Source of the DNA: Hippophae tibetana
Lineage: Eukaryota > Streptophyta > Magnoliopsida > Rosales > Elaeagnaceae
Direction of reading: 5' to 3'
Assembly (NCBI GenBank): GCA_037013495.1
Contig: CM072811.1
Coordinates: forward strand, 38,083,452 to 38,147,451
DNA length: 64,000 nucleotides
The notes under the pieces are model-generated. The model did no database searches. It was given only the letters and a program-made list of their open reading frames with translations, and was not told where the DNA came from. Shown here one piece after another: positions 37,011 through 48,539 of this stretch. Each line of letters opens with the position of its first letter. Positions within the stretch are counted from its first letter, which is position 1. Position numbers and translations under genes: made by a program.

Positions 37011-39064
37011 TTCACACTAAATATTTGCAGGGAATGGGTGGAGGTTATCCGCTCAGTTTTAGAGAATTTGTGAGAATTAAGTATTTCTCTTTAATGAATA
37101 ATATATGTTTAATTATATATTTTATATTTTAAATTAATAAATTTTGTGTTGAAAAATAAAATAAATTTTTAATTATGTTTAACATTTATTAAATATAGGG
37201 TACAAATTATAAATAAAATTAGATTGTTTGTTAAATAATGAGACTAAAATATATTTTAATTATAATTTTGTATTTTCATAAGTAAATACATAATAAAATC
37301 ATATAAAATTGTAAGAAATTCGATTTCCGAGATTTAAAGGAGTAGGAAGTGTAATTCTCTAACCCACCCTACGAAGGTATTTTCTCCATCAGATTACCTC
37401 ATTAATAAAAAAATTCAATTTTATCTTCAGACATTGGTGGGAAAAAGTGACAACATTACTCTTCACCCTTGTTTTTAATTTGAACAATGTTATACATCTC
37501 AAGCAAGTGATCCTATATGACTTAATTAGAGTTATCAAATGAGGTGGTATGACTTATCATTTAAGTTTTGTTCTTCTGAATCTAGTTGTAACTCAACTCA
37601 GCTCATATAATTTTTAAATATAATAAACTCATTTTTATGTGAGTTGGTTAATTTAATTTTTTTTATTAAACTTGTTAAAATTATTAACATTTAATTAATT
37701 ATGTTTAAAAAATACGTAAAAAAATTACTTAAAAATAGAACTTATATCAACAAAAAAATGAGTCAGTGAGCTGTTTATTTAGTTATTCATTTAAATTCAT
37801 GAATTAAGTGAGTTGTATTTTTTTAGTTTATAAACTCATTACATCAATTTTAAATAAATTGAGTTCAATTTATTCGTTAATTTAAAATGCTTAATTCAAT
37901 CTTATTATGATAGATAAAAGAACACTTAAATTTTTCATAATTATATAAATTAATTTTTTTTAAGTTATTTATAATTGTGATATTATTATGATATATAAAA
38001 ACACACTTAAATCTTTAAATAGCACTTAGTTTAGTCATTTCACTTTATTACTTTAATTACTTTAATTACTCCAAAAAACAATTAAGTAGAACTGATTGAA
38101 CCTAATTAGTAAAAGATAATTAATTTTATTTAACAAATTAGTAGTACCAACGATGGAAAAAAAAACTAACTAAAAGGTCCCAAAAAAAAACACACACACA
38201 CTAAAGTACCCAATATCGGTTCAAAATAAGTGTTTAAAGTAACCAAGTGACACATAGATAGGTTTAATCTTTAAGAAAAAGCAGAGTAGGCATGTCTTAT
38301 GGTTCCCATTTGCAGCAATAATTTCCCCTCTACAATTCAACAGGGAGAAGAACTTAAGCGGTTTGCCGCAAACTATATTGGCCAAATCCTTAAAGCAGGG
38401 GTTGATAAAATCATGTTTACTTCATTTGCAAAAGACTCAGGAGAAAGAAGTGCTAATTGCAAATTAGATCATTTAGTTGCCGATTTAGCATGCCACCAAT
38501 TGGCTACAGGTTGTGCAGAAGAAGAAAAAACACACACACACAAGGCAGGGTCAAAAGCTAGTTTGACAAGGAATAATTGGAGACATAAATAGATTAAGGG
38601 AAAAAAAGAAAAGAAAAAAAAAAGTGGAGACATAAATCTTGAAGTAAATATAGTAGATAACCAATAAAGTTGGTTTCGAACCAAGACAAGCACACAAAAT
38701 AATAAATAATTAAAAAAAAAACAGAATGAGCAACTCAAGTTCTCTTTAATATTAAGAAGAAAAACATATTACTTTTTCTAGCTTTAAGCTATCATACACA
38801 AATTCTTTTAAAACACTGAGTGTTTTAAATAGCGAGATATGTATTCAGGTGTCAGACACACCCATTAAGTTAATTTTTAATAAATTTTTACCACAACTAT
38901 GTGTCGTGTACCCACACCAATGTTTATGTCACGTCGCTCAAACTCTATTAGATCTAATTCCTAGCTACCTAGATAACAACTTAAATTATTGAGTGTCCTT
39001 CAACCTCACCTTGGGAGAATTTCAGTGAAACTCCTTGCAGTAGTTTAAGTTAATATTATTTTGA
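37011..39064. other. Region downstream of the LBD gene, no gene assigned
   Basis: AT-rich, then less so toward the LBD gene. An open frame at 38299-38592 plus encodes a hydrophilic 97-residue peptide with no domain I recognise, and overlaps a 38469-38738 minus frame that is equally unremarkable. The LBD 3' untranslated region should lie just below 39065. About 37490-37930 carries GAGTT/AACTC-rich words in both orientations and may be an old MITE. Confidence 0.45.
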
Positions 39065-39415
39065 TCATGTCCAAAGGGGTTCCCATAATGAGCCTAGATT
39101 GTTGTTATCTTCAAGGAAACTCAGATTGGTTTGGTTGCTATGAGGACTGCTCATGAAACTGTCAATCGATGGTTGAGGAGATTCTTGCTGGAATTGAGAC
39201 ATCTCCATGCAAATCAGGGCTACCAAATTGGCTTGTTGACATTGCATGTTAACAACCTCTGCTTGTGCTTTGGCTAATTGTGCTTGGAGTTCATTTACTT
39301 GTTTCTGAAGCTGGCAAATTGCCCCTGCACACCCATAAACTGGGTCTCTGATTCTTGCACTTGCCTCATAAACCATACTACTTACTGCATCAGCCCTTTG
39401 AGACTCTGGAAGTTC
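39065..39415 (-). CDS. LBD1/LBD11-like: LBD (LOB-domain) transcription factor, exon 2
   Basis: Second coding exon, 351 bp including the stop. It follows an acceptor reading TTTACAG and opens in phase 0 with ELPESQRADAVSS, continuing the LOB domain. The GAS block closes with the invariant DPVYG (residues 118-122). A leucine-zipper-like coiled coil follows, with L130, L137, L141 and V148 (L-x6-L-x3-L-x6-V), the dimerisation element of class I LBD proteins. The fourth heptad position is Val, not Leu. The remaining 62 residues are a variable Gln/Ser/Asn-rich tail ending SLWEPLWT. Joined to exon 1 the protein is 210 residues, normal for the family. No stop or frameshift interrupts it, so the gene appears intact. 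Confidence 0.92.
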   Translation of the reverse strand, partial: ELPESQRADAVSSMVYEASARIRDPVYGCAGAICQLQKQVNELQAQLAKAQAEVVNMQCQQANLVALICMEMSQFQQESPQPSIDSFMSSPHSNQTNLSFLEDNNNLGSLWEPLWT

Positions 39416-40298
39416 CTGTAAATCAATGAAAAAATTTGAGATGCCTAGGAAATTAATCTACTAATGAAAAAAAAAAAAAAGCTAGAGAACCCATTTGTAA
39501 CCAAAGCAAAAGGCATTTAGTAATGTTAAACTTTCTATGTTGCAATTATCTCAAATATCAGGTGACATGTTACACAATTTTCTGTAATTGTGAGCAAACA
39601 TTAGGTTTCTGTAGGACTACAGCATGCGGAGTACCAATAAAATTTTGACATCTGAGTTATAATTACCCAAGTTGGGATGTGAAATTTGCAAGTGGGTACT
39701 GTAGAAATGGAATATCATAACAAAGTAAGACTAAAGGCTGTAAGGTAATCATTTGTATATCTTTTACTTGTCTATGTTTCCCCTTTTGAACAGTCGCAAA
39801 GCCACAGGTTACTTACTTTACAAATTCAAGTTCACACAGAAATCAAAAGACCAAAGGTAAGACATCCTCTAACATATGCCAGAATATGAAATAGAAATAA
39901 CAAACAAATTGAAAGATTGGTAATTTTCCACTTGCCCTCATAAATTCCTGACCCACAAAATAGCTCAATTTGCTAGCTACCTCTGCCCTATGAAAATATT
40001 TCTATGAGAGGTTGAATGGATAAGCTAACTAAAAGAATCGATTATTCATTCAAATTCATAAAACCTGTCTTTTCATCAAATTCAGATGTATAAAAAGATT
40101 ATAACTAATCCAATTGACCAATTGACGTGTGTTAAGTATCAGTCAAAATGGTGGGAAAAGTGAGCAAGAGCCCAAATAGTGCAATTAGCAATATTTCTGA
40201 TATTTGACGCTAAGTGATATAACTATGGAATTTAATCGAACATATGGAAGACAAGTCACTAAGTTGTAGTTATGGGAAAAACCCCAATTGGTAGGTAC
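39416..40298 (-). other. LBD intron, 883 bp
   Basis: Bounded by donor GTACCT (complement of 40293-40298) and acceptor TTTACAG (complement of 39416-39422), phase 0. It falls after the codons for IIKFLQ and before ELPESQ, the conserved single intron position of class I LBD genes. The interior shows no coding region or clear transposon. Confidence 0.9.
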
Positions 40299-40580
40299 CT
40301 GCAAAAACTTAATGATATTACTAGCTCCAAAGACCCTATGAGCAATGGTAAACTTTGCAGGCTCTGTGGGTGGGAAATAAGGAGCCAATACACATTTGTC
40401 TGCGCATCTTCTTCTCAAAATCTTACAAGCAGCACAAGGGCTGATCACAACTGGTGGGCTTGGATTCTGGGTTGGAATTTGGTTTTGATTTGGAGTTTGA
40501 GGAGGAGATGAAGAGGAAGGAGGAGGAGAATGAGAGGTAAAGTGGGGTGATGAAGTAGTGTTTGTGTCACTGCAATCCAT
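40299..40580 (-). CDS. LBD1/LBD11-like: LBD (LOB-domain) transcription factor, exon 1
   Basis: First coding exon, 94 codons, starting at the ATG complementary to 40578-40580. A Ser/Pro/Gln-rich N-terminal extension (residues 1-47) precedes the LOB domain. The zinc-finger-like C block is C49-x2-C52-x6-C59-x3-C63 (CAACKILRRRCADKC), the DNA-binding element for LBD sites (GCGGCG core known for the family). The GAS block begins near F77 and includes FGAS at 84-87. The closest relatives by memory are Arabidopsis LBD1 and LBD11, class I factors in organ-boundary and vascular/cambial development; orthology between these cannot be settled here. A TATA box lies about 105 bp upstream. It is the only complete gene in the window and its neighbours are repeats, so no operon-like context exists. 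Confidence 0.92.
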
Positions 40581-40685
40581 AGCTTCAAAGCTTGAAGGTG
40601 GAATTAGTTAAGTGCTAATAACTAAAGAGGGAAAGAGCAAGAGGAGTGCTTGAGAGTGGGGTTTAGTTGAAGGACAGAGGAAGAG

Positions 40686-40693
40686 TATTTATA
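40686..40693 (-). promoter_or_regulatory. TATA box of the LBD gene
   Basis: The minus strand reads TATAAATA about 105 bp before the start codon. Transcription would begin about 30 bp downstream (near 40655), leaving a 5' untranslated leader of about 75 nt. Confidence 0.7.
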
Positions 40694-40724
40694 GGGCAGT
40701 TAGGAACAAACCATTGGAATCAAG

Positions 40725-40785
40725 TGACGTCAGCAATTTGGAATTTTTTTTAATGATCCCAAGTGTAGAAATGGGTTTACGTGGC
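40725..40785 (-). promoter_or_regulatory. bZIP-type elements upstream of the LBD TATA box
   Basis: A perfect palindrome TGACGTCA at 40725-40732 (C-box/CRE type) and ACGTGGC at 40779-40785 (G-box/ABRE core) lie 30-100 bp upstream of the TATA box. Both are known bZIP-binding cores. Function is inferred from position only. Confidence 0.4.
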
Positions 40786-40799
40786 TGCGGCCAATTTCC

Positions 40800-41546
40800 T
40801 ATTTGTCCTTCTTTCTTGCTTATCTCAGTCCGTTAAACAATGTAATTAGGCTGTATTATTTAAAATATCATATCATATCATGTCAAATCATGTTAGTTTT
40901 TTTATAAATAAAATTATATTTGTATTTTATGCAGCATATTTATATTATATTTTTAAATATTTACATTTTAATATTATAAAAATAAAAAAATAATCAACGA
41001 AAATTATCTATTTTTAACAAAAACTGATTTATTTAACTTGTTTGCTTTTCCCACGTTATTAATTTATCATGTATGTAAGTGTAACATTGATTATTTGTTT
41101 GAATAGTTTTGGAATTTTATTTTTGTTAATCTTGGAAAAATAATTATGTTATTATTGTATTTATTTCTAACTAATAGTATATTTATTTATGCAAAATTAT
41201 TTGAAATTGTTGAAGAAGATAAATTTTTTTTAAATAATTTATATAATTATAAAATATTTAAAATAAATTAAATTATTACAAAAATCTTTAAAAATAATTT
41301 ATACACCAAATAATATGATTAGTAAACTTGATATAATGTCAAATCTTTACCATGATGTTCTATAGCTTGAAATTTTCAAAATTTAAACTACAATAATACA
41401 TAAATCATTATATCTAGAAAGAAAATAAGACAAAATAATACAAAATATGATAAAAATCATCCTAAGATATAAATCAAAGTAAAAAGAGTCAGTTAGATCA
41501 AATCTAAGTGTAAATTATTTATTGAATTACATAACAAGAAGGAAAC
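40800..41546. other. Distal upstream region of the LBD gene, no feature seen
   Basis: AT-rich sequence between the LBD promoter and the copia LTR. I see no gene or repeat with definable ends. Confidence 0.5.
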
Positions 41547-41848
41547 AATGTATTAGAGAAATAGTTCCTACAACAAAAGACTCACCGGTGCTTAGAAAAT
41601 CCTAAAAAGACTAACAAAAAACAAATTGAAAGAAAAGAAGAAAGAGATAAAATGTTATTCTTTCCTTATTGGTTTGAGGTAAACACATTATAAATAAGCT
41701 CAATCAAAATTATTTAGTAGAATTTATATTATTTAAAGTTAAATGAAATACAAGCAAAAAATGGTTTATATGTGTTTATAATTAAAATACTCTAAATAAT
41801 TATAATACTCTTAATAAAGGTAATAAAATAGAGTAATTAATCTAATAT
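41547..41848 (-). repeat. Copia 3' LTR of the split element
   Basis: It ends at a tract whose complement reads TTTGAAGGAGATATTAGATTAATTAC in two parts: purine tract GAAGGAG, then LTR start. Its core from about 41739 (aaatgaaatacaagcaaaaa) matches 60381 (aaatgaaatacaagtaaaca) and stays parallel for about 80 bp. The preceding GAAAGAAAAGAAG-type tract matches too. Confidence 0.6.
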
Positions 41849-42059
41849 CTCCTTCAAACTCAAAATATGGTAGCAAAAAGTATTCAGAGTTTGCTAAACA
41901 AAAAAATGAAACGAAAAGTCAAGTGTGCCTTTGTAACCAAGTTTGCAATCAGTATGAAAGAAGAAGTAAAAAGCAACGTGAAAGTATCAATCTAAATATT
42001 ATGCTTTTATTGTCATAATACATAGGAGTAGAAAGAGGAAAAAAACACATATCCCATGC

Positions 42060-42930
42060 AACCAAAGTAATCAAAGTACTTCACAAGTAGTGGATATCAT
42101 AGCATTATAATGATGTCATAGTACTATAATCTACCTCTATGGACTATGGAAGATCTTGAAATATTATCCTAATTTTTGCTTTTCTAAGAAATAAGAGAAT
42201 CACCTAAGATACAAAAATCAGTGGTAGACCAATGATGGTTAGGATTAGTACCCCAATTAGTATCACAATGCGCACATAGCTCCCAGGATGAAGCAGGCAA
42301 AAGTAAAAGACTCTGAAATTAGGTCTATCAAAGTTACCTCAAAATGCGACGAATAACTACCCAATAAACTGTAATAAAAGAAGCAACAAATTGAATAACA
42401 ACATGAACAACATATGTAATATTAGGGCGACTGATATTGAGATAAACCAAATTACCAACAACAATGCAATATAAATAAGAACTAGCAAAAAAGAACCATC
42501 ATAATAAGTGTACTAAGCATTAATCTCAATAGAAGTATCCATAACCTTGTTATTAGAAAGAAAAACATGATCAAAATATATATGTGATCTAACTTGACTA
42601 GGAAATAAGATAACCTTTAAGAGAAGTGGCAAGTTTAATACCTAAAAAATAACATAATGGGCCAAAATCCTTCATTTCCAATTGGAGGGCTAATGCAAAT
42701 TTCAAATTCGCATAATCTCTAATACTAATCATGTCATCAATATATAAAGAAAGGAAATTACGACCAACAGAAGTACATTAGTAAAACAATGTAGAATCAT
42801 AATGACTAGAAGATAAACCAATTGAGATTATTATAGTCGAGAACTTCTCAAACCAAGCATGAGGTGCTTGTTTGAGACCATAATGAGCTTTTCTCAACTT
42901 ACAATCTTTAATAGGTTTATGAAAAATACT
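42060..42930 (-). pseudogene. Copia RT C-terminal half and RNase H remnant
   Basis: Minus-strand translation gives IKDCKLRKAHYGLKQAPHAW, then FEKFSTIIISIGLSSSHYDS, a YVDD region reading FIYxDDMISI, then FALALQLEMKDFGPLCYFLG and IKLATSLKGYLIS. These are RT motifs. Further on come VVGNLVYLNISRPNITYVVH, then HCDTNWGTNPNHHWSTTDFC, GDSLIS, and SRSSIVHRG, the RNase H signatures. Stops and shifts are frequent. The RT sequence upstream of the KLRKALYGLKQ motif is missing here and is found at 53.41 kb, more than 10 kb away. Confidence 0.88.
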
Positions 42931-42999
42931 CTTATTCTATAATTTGATTGTACTTAATTGAAATAAATAGTTTTAATTATAGTATTTTATTTGATTATT

Positions 43000-44330
43000 T
43001 ATTCAAATCTCTCTACTCAGAATCACATATATATTTTATTGTGTTTCAAATGTTTTTAGCTTCAAAAGAGATAAATTATGTCAACAACGAAAACAAAAAA
43101 ACTTGGAGCACTCAAATAGCACCCTAATAGCTAAAAAGAGTAGCACATATAAACCTTATAACCAACCAATGTGTAAGGTGCACAAGGAAAATTCAAGAAA
43201 AATAATGTGTCGTGGTGGATACGTCAGGGATAACTTATTGGGCATGTTTCACTTTACGTGTTGTGACGAGAAATAATATGTGCTACGGCACAACCCTCTC
43301 GGGTTAAATTGTACAAGTATTGTTCAACTTTGTGTCACAACGGTAAAAAACTTATGCCATAGTGCACGATGTTATTTTCTAATCCCGATTTATGTTCAGT
43401 GCATCTTCTTATAAATAGACTTATATTCTCATTATGATGAATAGTTCTTTTTTTTTTTTTACATTAGGTAGTCATAGTTTTAGTTTTTAGATCTAGTTTC
43501 AAATGTCATTTCACCACCATATATAGATATAGAGAAGAAAACCTCCTAATTGTAAAGAAGATTCAAGGATTTGAATAAGATAGTGATAGCCCATTCAGAG
43601 ATCTTGAATCATTTTTATCAAGATAAGGTAATTTTATTGTCATATCTTTTATTTTTCTTTGTAATTTGTTGTTTTTCATAGTTAAATTAACTTTTGTCAA
43701 TTTAAGTATGATTGACCAATTCTCTAATATAGGATTTTAGTTGTTTTGCTTCCAACGATTGAAAGAATAGTTTTATGATTTGAATAAATAAGAGTTTTAT
43801 TTATTTCTTGTTTATATTCTTTAAATATTTAATTATAAATTAATGATAAATCAAATCTTAATTTATAATTAAAGAAAATATTTTAGAATTAGGCATTAGA
43901 AACATCATTTTGCCTTAATCGTGCATAAATGAATAAGAGTTTAGTTTAATTTCATTTATCAATTTCAAGCCCAACCAAGAAAGTAAACGATTAAATGATA
44001 TTAAATTAGATGATTAAAATAATCTTTAATTATAAATTAATAATGTATCAAATTTTGATTTATAATTAAAAAGCATATTTACTTTAAGTTTACTAATTAA
44101 TTAATTTCAAGTCTGACCAATGAAGTTATTGATTAATTAATGGCCTTGATTTATATATTTTCCTCAATTTACCAATTCATCAATTTCAGCCCGACTATAA
44201 AGTCAATGATTACTTGAGATTTTTTTAACTTAACATGATCACGAGAGTTTACTTATGTAAAAAATAAAGAAAAATAGTAAATATAACTACTTATTTGCAT
44301 TATTTAATTTGTTTATACCATGAAGGGTTA
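43000..44330 (+). repeat. LTR-type repeat (family X), copy 2
   Basis: Parallel to 35.2-36.7 kb along its length: shared gttgtgacgagataatac/gttgtgacgagaaataat-type words, ttgtaatttgttgttttt, attataaattaatgataa, ttagaaacatcat, and accaattcatcaatttc. A TATA-like tataaata at 43411-43418 (within cttataaatagac) would suit an LTR promoter. Confidence 0.6.
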
Positions 44331-44759
44331 TATATTTGTAAAATTCTAACAAATATATGAATTATTTTATAGTATATGATAAATATACTCCTAAAGTCGA
44401 TCTAAGGAAGAAATATATGTGATTTTTGATTTATTATTTAAACTCTTAAAAATGAAATTATATCCTAAACATCGTGTCAGGATATTTTCGTTTTTTTGTT
44501 TCTTAGTCTAATAACAAAAAAATAAACATAGATATAGTTTCAACAAATAATTATGAATTTTTTTATCATTTATAAGAGTGAAGTATTTAAGGATATAATA
44601 ATTAACTTAATTATGTCTACTCATATTATTTATATTATTATATATATAAATTGATATTTGTTAATTTTCACTTTTTAGTATGAAAGTGTTTTTAGATAGG
44701 TCCAATTTTTTTTGTTTAATATTAATTAACTAATATCCTTATGTGGGGCCTATAATTAA

Positions 44760-46090
44760 TTAAATATTAAATTTTAGCTTTATTTATAAGAAAATAGCAA
44801 ACCATCTAATCACAATTTTAGGTAGAATCGGTTAATTAAACATTATTCAAGATGTCTAAATTAAACCTAAGAATTTAATTATTCAAGTATTAACTTTTAA
44901 GTTTTAAAATCATTACTGAAAATACGTCGTCAATATATTTTCAAATAATAGGTCTTATAAAAAAAACTTTCGAAAAAGTGCTTCACTTTAATTACAAAGT
45001 GATTATACCATCAAATAAAAAAGCACTGTTATAAATCAGATCGGATAATTAAACCTTATAGTCTAATTTTCAAATTTAAGTTTGTAATGAAAAATAATAT
45101 ATTTTTTCTAACATCCTTAATATAAAATCGTGAATAAAAACAAAATTTATTTATTTTATAGAAATGTTTTACCTATTTAATATTTCGCAAGCATAGCAAC
45201 ATTACTATTATATTATATTTACAAACAACTAGCCATGTTAAATCTAATCACAAAAAAATTAAACATAAAAAGTAACTGTAAAGAATTCATTTTAAAATTA
45301 TACCTCAAAAGAATCCTTACAAAACTTTGATGCAAATTCTATTGCTAGAAAACCTCCAAACGGATTTATATTTTTAAAATAGAAGACCTTTAAAATTAAA
45401 AACTAAGAAAACTTTCTAGAGAGAGAAAGTTAGAGAAAGAAAGAGTTGAGAAAATTGTGTGTTTTTTTTACAATGGGACATATGGTCTTTTTTATAGGTG
45501 AAGAAAAGGCCAAAAAATGAGGAAATGTATTTCAAATATTGATTTTGGATGCATTTGGATTGGTTAGCACACGTGTGGAGCAGACAAACGTTTGACGGGT
45601 GCGAGACAAGCGTAGGCATATGCTGACGTTGGTAGCACACTATGTGGGCATGTACTGGCTATGTGCATGTGTGTGTTGGGTTTTTGCGCTAGTTTCACGC
45701 ACACCATCATGTGCAAGGCGTTCGTGCAAGACTCGGTGTGGTATGTGCTGGTGCACGTGGGACTTCAGCGTGAATGAGCGACTACATGCGGAATTTTGTT
45801 GTTTTTGACATTTTTGACCCAATTTGTTCAATTTTTTCATCTTTTTTAATTTTCCTCATTTTTTTCTTAACATATTTGTGATGTATTTCCTGTAGTATTT
45901 TTCTTCAAGTCTTTAAGTTATTTTTGAACGAAAATACCTAAAAAATAATAAAAATAACTGCGATTCTGTAAAGACAAATTTATATAAAAATATGATAAAA
46001 TCATAAAAATATAAATCTATTTAATCAATTAAATTATATTAAATCATGGTAATTTTAGTGCTTTTTTAGCACTAATTACAACCTCTAACG
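44760..46090 (+). repeat. 1.3-kb LTR-type direct repeat (family Y), left copy
   Basis: It aligns nearly end to end with 52085-53410. Shared tracts include taaattaaacctaagaattt, acgtcgtcaata, aaagaatccttacaaaactt, atgcaaat, agagaaagaagacctttaa-type words, gacttcggcatgaat-type words and gtatttttcttcaagtcttt. A GC-richer island (about 45560-45790) makes chance open frames on both strands (45416-45640 minus, 45599-45808 plus, 45640-45840 minus). It ends ttttttagcac before a tract cttgctagtcctttagcaag that can fold as a hairpin. Confidence 0.75.
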
Positions 46091-47231
46091 AGCTTCTTGC
46101 TAGTCCTTTAGCAAGAAAAGCGATAAACACTTAAATAAAAACTAAAAAATGAATTATTCTTAATCACTTCTATGGATTGACACATTTTCATCTAGCGTAT
46201 GCAACAAGACTTTAAACCCCTAGGTTTCCCTAGTAGACAAGTTTAAGTCTCATGAGGGTTTTTAGTAGTGATACTCACAAACATTAACAAAAAATGAATA
46301 TAAAACAAATAAAATAAAAATTTAACTAAAATTTACAATAAAGTAAAACGACTAAAATAAAATAAAGAAATGAAATACAAAAATATATCATGCTTATAAT
46401 CCCTTTTAAATTTCATAATTAAAATCTAAAGTATAAGTTATTTTCAAATTTTTAAACAATAATAGTTTATAATAATAATTAGTCAAAAATCATTTTTATA
46501 CTTCATTTCAAAAATGTATCAATGTAAATTTACCCAATTTAAGTGTCAGAAATTTAAATTCGCTTCGAATCTATTCTTAAAAGTTAATACTCTCGAAACA
46601 TTGAATCCTACGGGTTCAAGTACTCATACTAAAGCGTATGCGAATAATGTTTATGTTTAGAAATTAACTAATAAGTTTGTATACTTATAAAAGAAGAAAT
46701 GCTCAAAAATAGTGCATAACTTCGATCTCATGGAAGAAATCGAATGTATAAATTATAAAGATATCATATATATTATTTTCATGCACAAATCAAACTCATT
46801 AAGCAATTTTTTAAAGATATATGCCTTTTAGAAGCATAGGAAAATTAAATGCAATGACTTCTAAGAGAATTATTTCATGTAACCTTTTTTTGTAATTAGT
46901 TTTTGCTCACAACTTTGAAAGTTATATGAGTTATAATATGTAGATTATACTATATATTATTTATGCCTATATTTTTTTAAGAGATTTTTCAACATCTTTT
47001 TAGAGTAGACTCATATATAAATTGTACATTTTTGTAAGATTTTGGTAAATGATTAATTTTGTGGCTTTTCTGTTTGATTGTATATGTAATCCAAGATATA
47101 TCTACTTTTAATAGAAGTCATATATGAATGAATAAATGCATTTACTATTAGTTTCTACTTAAATCATTTAATCTAAGCAAATGAAAAATAAATATATCAC
47201 TTCATTGAGATGTAAAAATCCAAACACTCCA

Positions 47232-47702
47232 CTATTTGATTCCTAAACACCGATTTTAGGTTTAATATAATTTCCACGCCTTATCAAGAAATACTAGTCA
47301 TTAGAAAACTAACTAATTACCATATACTCCATGATATGTTTTCAAAAATTAATCTAACAGTGTAAAAGACTTAATTATTAACTTAAATTTGATTTAAAGA
47401 AATGATAAACTTTTGTGAGAAAGTTTTTAAAAAGTAGTCATAAAATTCTAAAAATTACTAAACCTTAACTATTTGATTCTTAAACATCGATTTTTGATTT
47501 TATATAATTTTCACACCTTATAAAGAAATAATAGTGATTAGAAAACTAACTAATTACCATATACTCCATGTGATTTTTTAAAAAATTAATCTAACAGTGC
47601 AAAAGACTTAACTATTTACTTAAATTTGATTTAAAGAAATGATAAATTTTTGTGAGAATTTTTTAAAAAACTAATCATAAAATTCTAAAAATTACTAAAC
47701 CA
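47232..47702. repeat. Tandem duplication, period 237 bp
   Basis: The copy from 47232 (ctatttgattcctaaacacc) recurs from 47469 (ctatttgattcttaaacatc). Both end with cataaaattctaaaaatta, then ctaaacc. They are nearly colinear with scattered substitutions. Confidence 0.9.
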
Positions 47703-47924
47703 CATAAATAAAATAAAATACAATAAAAATGAAAATGTGAACATAAATTTTTTAAAATTGTTAAAGTTTTTTAAATTAAGCATGATAACTTTTCACCACT
47801 CTCAACTTACAACTTACATTGTCTTCAATATAAAAATTGTAAATTAAAGATAAAAACAAAACAAAAGAAAAGTTACATATTTTCTCAAATTGTACAAGTA
47901 CTTACATATTTCATGTTATTAAAA

Positions 47925-48215
47925 TCTAAGTTAATTAAGTTAATAAATTAAGTTAAGTGAAAATCTAAGTTAATTAAGTTATTAAATTAGTTTAAAGGAA
48001 AATATAAGTTAATTAAATTAAGTGAAAATCTAAGTTAATTAAGTTAATAAATTAAGTTAAGTAAACACATTAAGTTAAGTGAAAATATAAGTTAATTAAC
48101 TTAAGTAAAAAATATAAGTTAATTGTGTTAATAAATTAAGTTAAATAAAAAACTAAATTAATTAAATTAATAAATTAAGTTAAGTAAAAACTTATGTTGA
48201 TTAAGTTGATAAATT
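47925..48215. repeat. Short-period AT-rich tandem array
   Basis: Repeated aagttaattaagttaataaa, then ttaagttaagtgaaaatct units, about seven to eight imperfect copies of 30-45 bp. Confidence 0.85.
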
Positions 48216-48539
48216 AAGTTTTTTATGTTAAAATTAAAATAAAAATGAAAGTTAGAAATTAATTTTTTTAAAATTTAATTAAAATTTAAAAAGTTTTTTT
48301 TTTGTTTTTAATTTTTTTTAAATATCTTATTTTTTTAAAAGAAAATAATTAAATAAAATATATTTTATTTTTTAAAAAATTTAAATTTAAAATTTAATCT
48401 TATTTTTAACTAAAAAATCACAATTATTTACAAAGCAAAAAGTTTTCAAAATTTTAATAAATAATTTAAAAATCTTATTCCTTCCCTAACAAAGTCCATA
48501 TGATTTTTTCTAATTGATGTAATCATGTATGATATGTTT

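Larger units (their letters stand above)
46091..48430. other. Internal region of the family Y element, noncoding
   Basis: It begins with the tract around cttgctagtcctttagcaag, then ttaaacccctaggtttcc. No gag or pol motif is seen. It contains a 237-bp tandem duplication and a short-period array, described separately. The rest is AT-rich. Confidence 0.5.

Noticed and set aside
38299..38592. 97-codon plus-strand open frame near the LBD gene, moderately GC-rich for the region
   Set aside because: No recognisable domain, no splice or promoter context, overlapping open frame on the other strand, and it lies in probable LBD 3' flank. Not reported as a gene.
40185..40298. Extension of LBD exon 1 to the in-frame stop at 40185
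   Set aside because: The extension follows a GT donor and replaces the conserved ELPESQR continuation, which is found in frame at 39415. It would be intron retention, not the coding form.
40272..40511. Plus-strand open frame over LBD exon 1
   Set aside because: It is the antisense shadow of the conserved LOB-domain exon.
45416..45840. Overlapping open frames on both strands in a GC-richer island, His/Cys-rich
   Set aside because: They arise from the GC-richer part of the family Y repeat, and the second copy (52.8-53.1 kb) has different, non-conserved frames. Treated as chance.
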